From: Pseudomonadota bacterium
GTDB taxonomy: Bacteria; Pseudomonadota; Gammaproteobacteria; Pseudomonadales; Azotimanducaceae
Reading direction: 5' to 3'
Length of the DNA: 6,238 nt
Assembly: GCA_027621895.1 (NCBI GenBank)
Contig: JAQCAK010000127.1
Span: 1 to 6,238 of the forward strand
Under the pieces are notes generated by a model. It made no database searches. It was not told the origin of the DNA and saw only the letters and a program-made list of their open reading frames with translations. This document shows positions 5,750-6,238 of the stretch, in pieces. Each line of letters opens with the position of its first letter. Position 1 is the first letter of the stretch. The position numbers and the translations under genes were made by a program.

Positions 5750-6238
5750 TCTGTCTTCGTAGATCTTCCAGTTGGCCGTCAGCGCGTTAACGACTTTACT
5801 GCCAACTCGATAGGCAGCTTCAAGCGCGGGCCTGCCGCGCTCGGGATAACTTGCCGTGGCACTCCAGCCCGCTGATTTGCCGGGAGGCGGTACTGTAAAG
5901 TTACTGGCGGTACGCAGCACCAGCACACGCTCTGCATCAACCCGTCCGATACGCGCGAGTCGATGGATCGACGTGAGTGTTCCGCTGTCCTCCATGTTGC
6001 TGGTCATGAAACGGCCGCTCCCGCCGGAGTACAACTTGACCCAGTCATTGGCCCACTGGTTCAGTTTATGGCCATGCCAGTAGGTACTGGCGGAGAGCGT
6101 ATCGCCAATGGTGACGAAAGGCGGCTGCATCGCATTGGGCGTATCCGAGAACTGCCTGCCAAAGGCCAGGGTCTCTTCGCCCACGGGAATTTCCACAGTC
6201 TTCGAGACCTGGAAGGCCCATTGAACAAGCTCCGGGTT
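5726..6238 (-). CDS. Purine nucleoside permease (NUP) family protein, 5' end beyond window
   Basis: C-terminal 170 residues of a NUP-family protein (PF06516); the frame stays open to the right edge, so the N-terminus, any signal peptide and the true start are unseen. Complete members are about 330-370 aa, so roughly half is present. Recognisable conserved segments, numbered from the first visible residue: NPELVQWAF (1-9), IGDTLSASTYWHG (44-56), LNQWANDWVKLYSGG (59-73), TSNMEDSGTLTS (79-90), RVLVLRTASNF (104-114) and YRVGSKVVNAL (143-153). The family was named for a fungal purine nucleoside transporter, but its fold belongs with nucleoside phosphorylases and no membrane helices are visible here. 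Binding or cleaving purine nucleosides is as plausible as transport, and NMEDSG may correspond to the nucleoside-contacting Glu loop of phosphorylases. The GTG at 6196 is internal, since conserved sequence continues upstream of it. It is convergent with the deaminase gene, so it is a separate transcript, but its theme fits the cluster. Confidence 0.88.
   Translation of the reverse strand, partial: NPELVQWAFQVSKTVEIPVGEETLAFGRQFSDTPNAMQPPFVTIGDTLSASTYWHGHKLNQWANDWVKLYSGGSGRFMTSNMEDSGTLTSIHRLARIGRVDAERVLVLRTASNFTVPPPGKSAGWSATASYPERGRPALEAAYRVGSKVVNALTANWKIYEDRLPQPMEE

Noticed and set aside
5726..6196. NUP gene as a complete 156-aa gene starting at GTG 6196
   Set aside because: The frame remains open to the window edge and the 14 residues upstream (NPELVQWAF...) continue the conserved NUP sequence, so the gene is truncated by the window, not short.

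Overview
The window reads as a purine-catabolism locus from a moderately GC-rich (close to 60% by eye) Proteobacterium, most likely a gammaproteobacterium. That placement is inferred from the style of the xanthine dehydrogenase subunits, the RutR-like regulator and a sigma70-type promoter; I cannot name a genus. Coding is dense. The only non-coding stretches are a divergent promoter of about 80 bp and a 24-bp gap. I see no RNA gene, mobile element, CRISPR array or repeat family.

Left block, minus strand (3656 down to 1): a two-gene xanthine dehydrogenase operon. xdhA (2Fe-2S plus FAD subunit, complete) overlaps xdhB (molybdopterin subunit) by 8 bp. xdhB runs off the left edge with 746 residues visible and probably only a few dozen C-terminal residues missing. 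Both iron-sulfur cysteine sets and all the main Moco-pocket residues are present, so the enzyme looks active.

Centre (3657-3736): a compact divergent control region. It holds a RutR-type operator (TTGACCA-TT-TGGACAG) lying on the -35 box of a good promoter for the regulator gene and immediately upstream of the xdhA start. Both divergent genes start at non-ATG codons (TTG and GTG), and each start is overlapped by the stop of a tiny ATG-initiated ORF.

Right block, plus strand (3737-5749): a TetR/RutR-family regulator followed after 24 bp by a metal-dependent amidohydrolase that looks like 8-oxoguanine deaminase. It is met by a convergent, 5'-truncated gene of the purine nucleoside permease (NUP, PF06516) family on the minus strand, and the two 3' ends overlap by 24 bp.

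Working model (inference): NUP-family protein handles purine nucleosides at the cell surface or periplasm, XdhAB oxidises hypoxanthine and xanthine to urate, and 8-oxoguanine deaminase turns the oxidised base 8-oxoguanine directly into urate. Two routes therefore meet at one product. The regulator, related to a pyrimidine-sensing repressor, probably controls both divergent units and itself. Nothing here is a wholly new system. The most interesting parts are the regulator/operator arrangement and the paired non-ATG starts.
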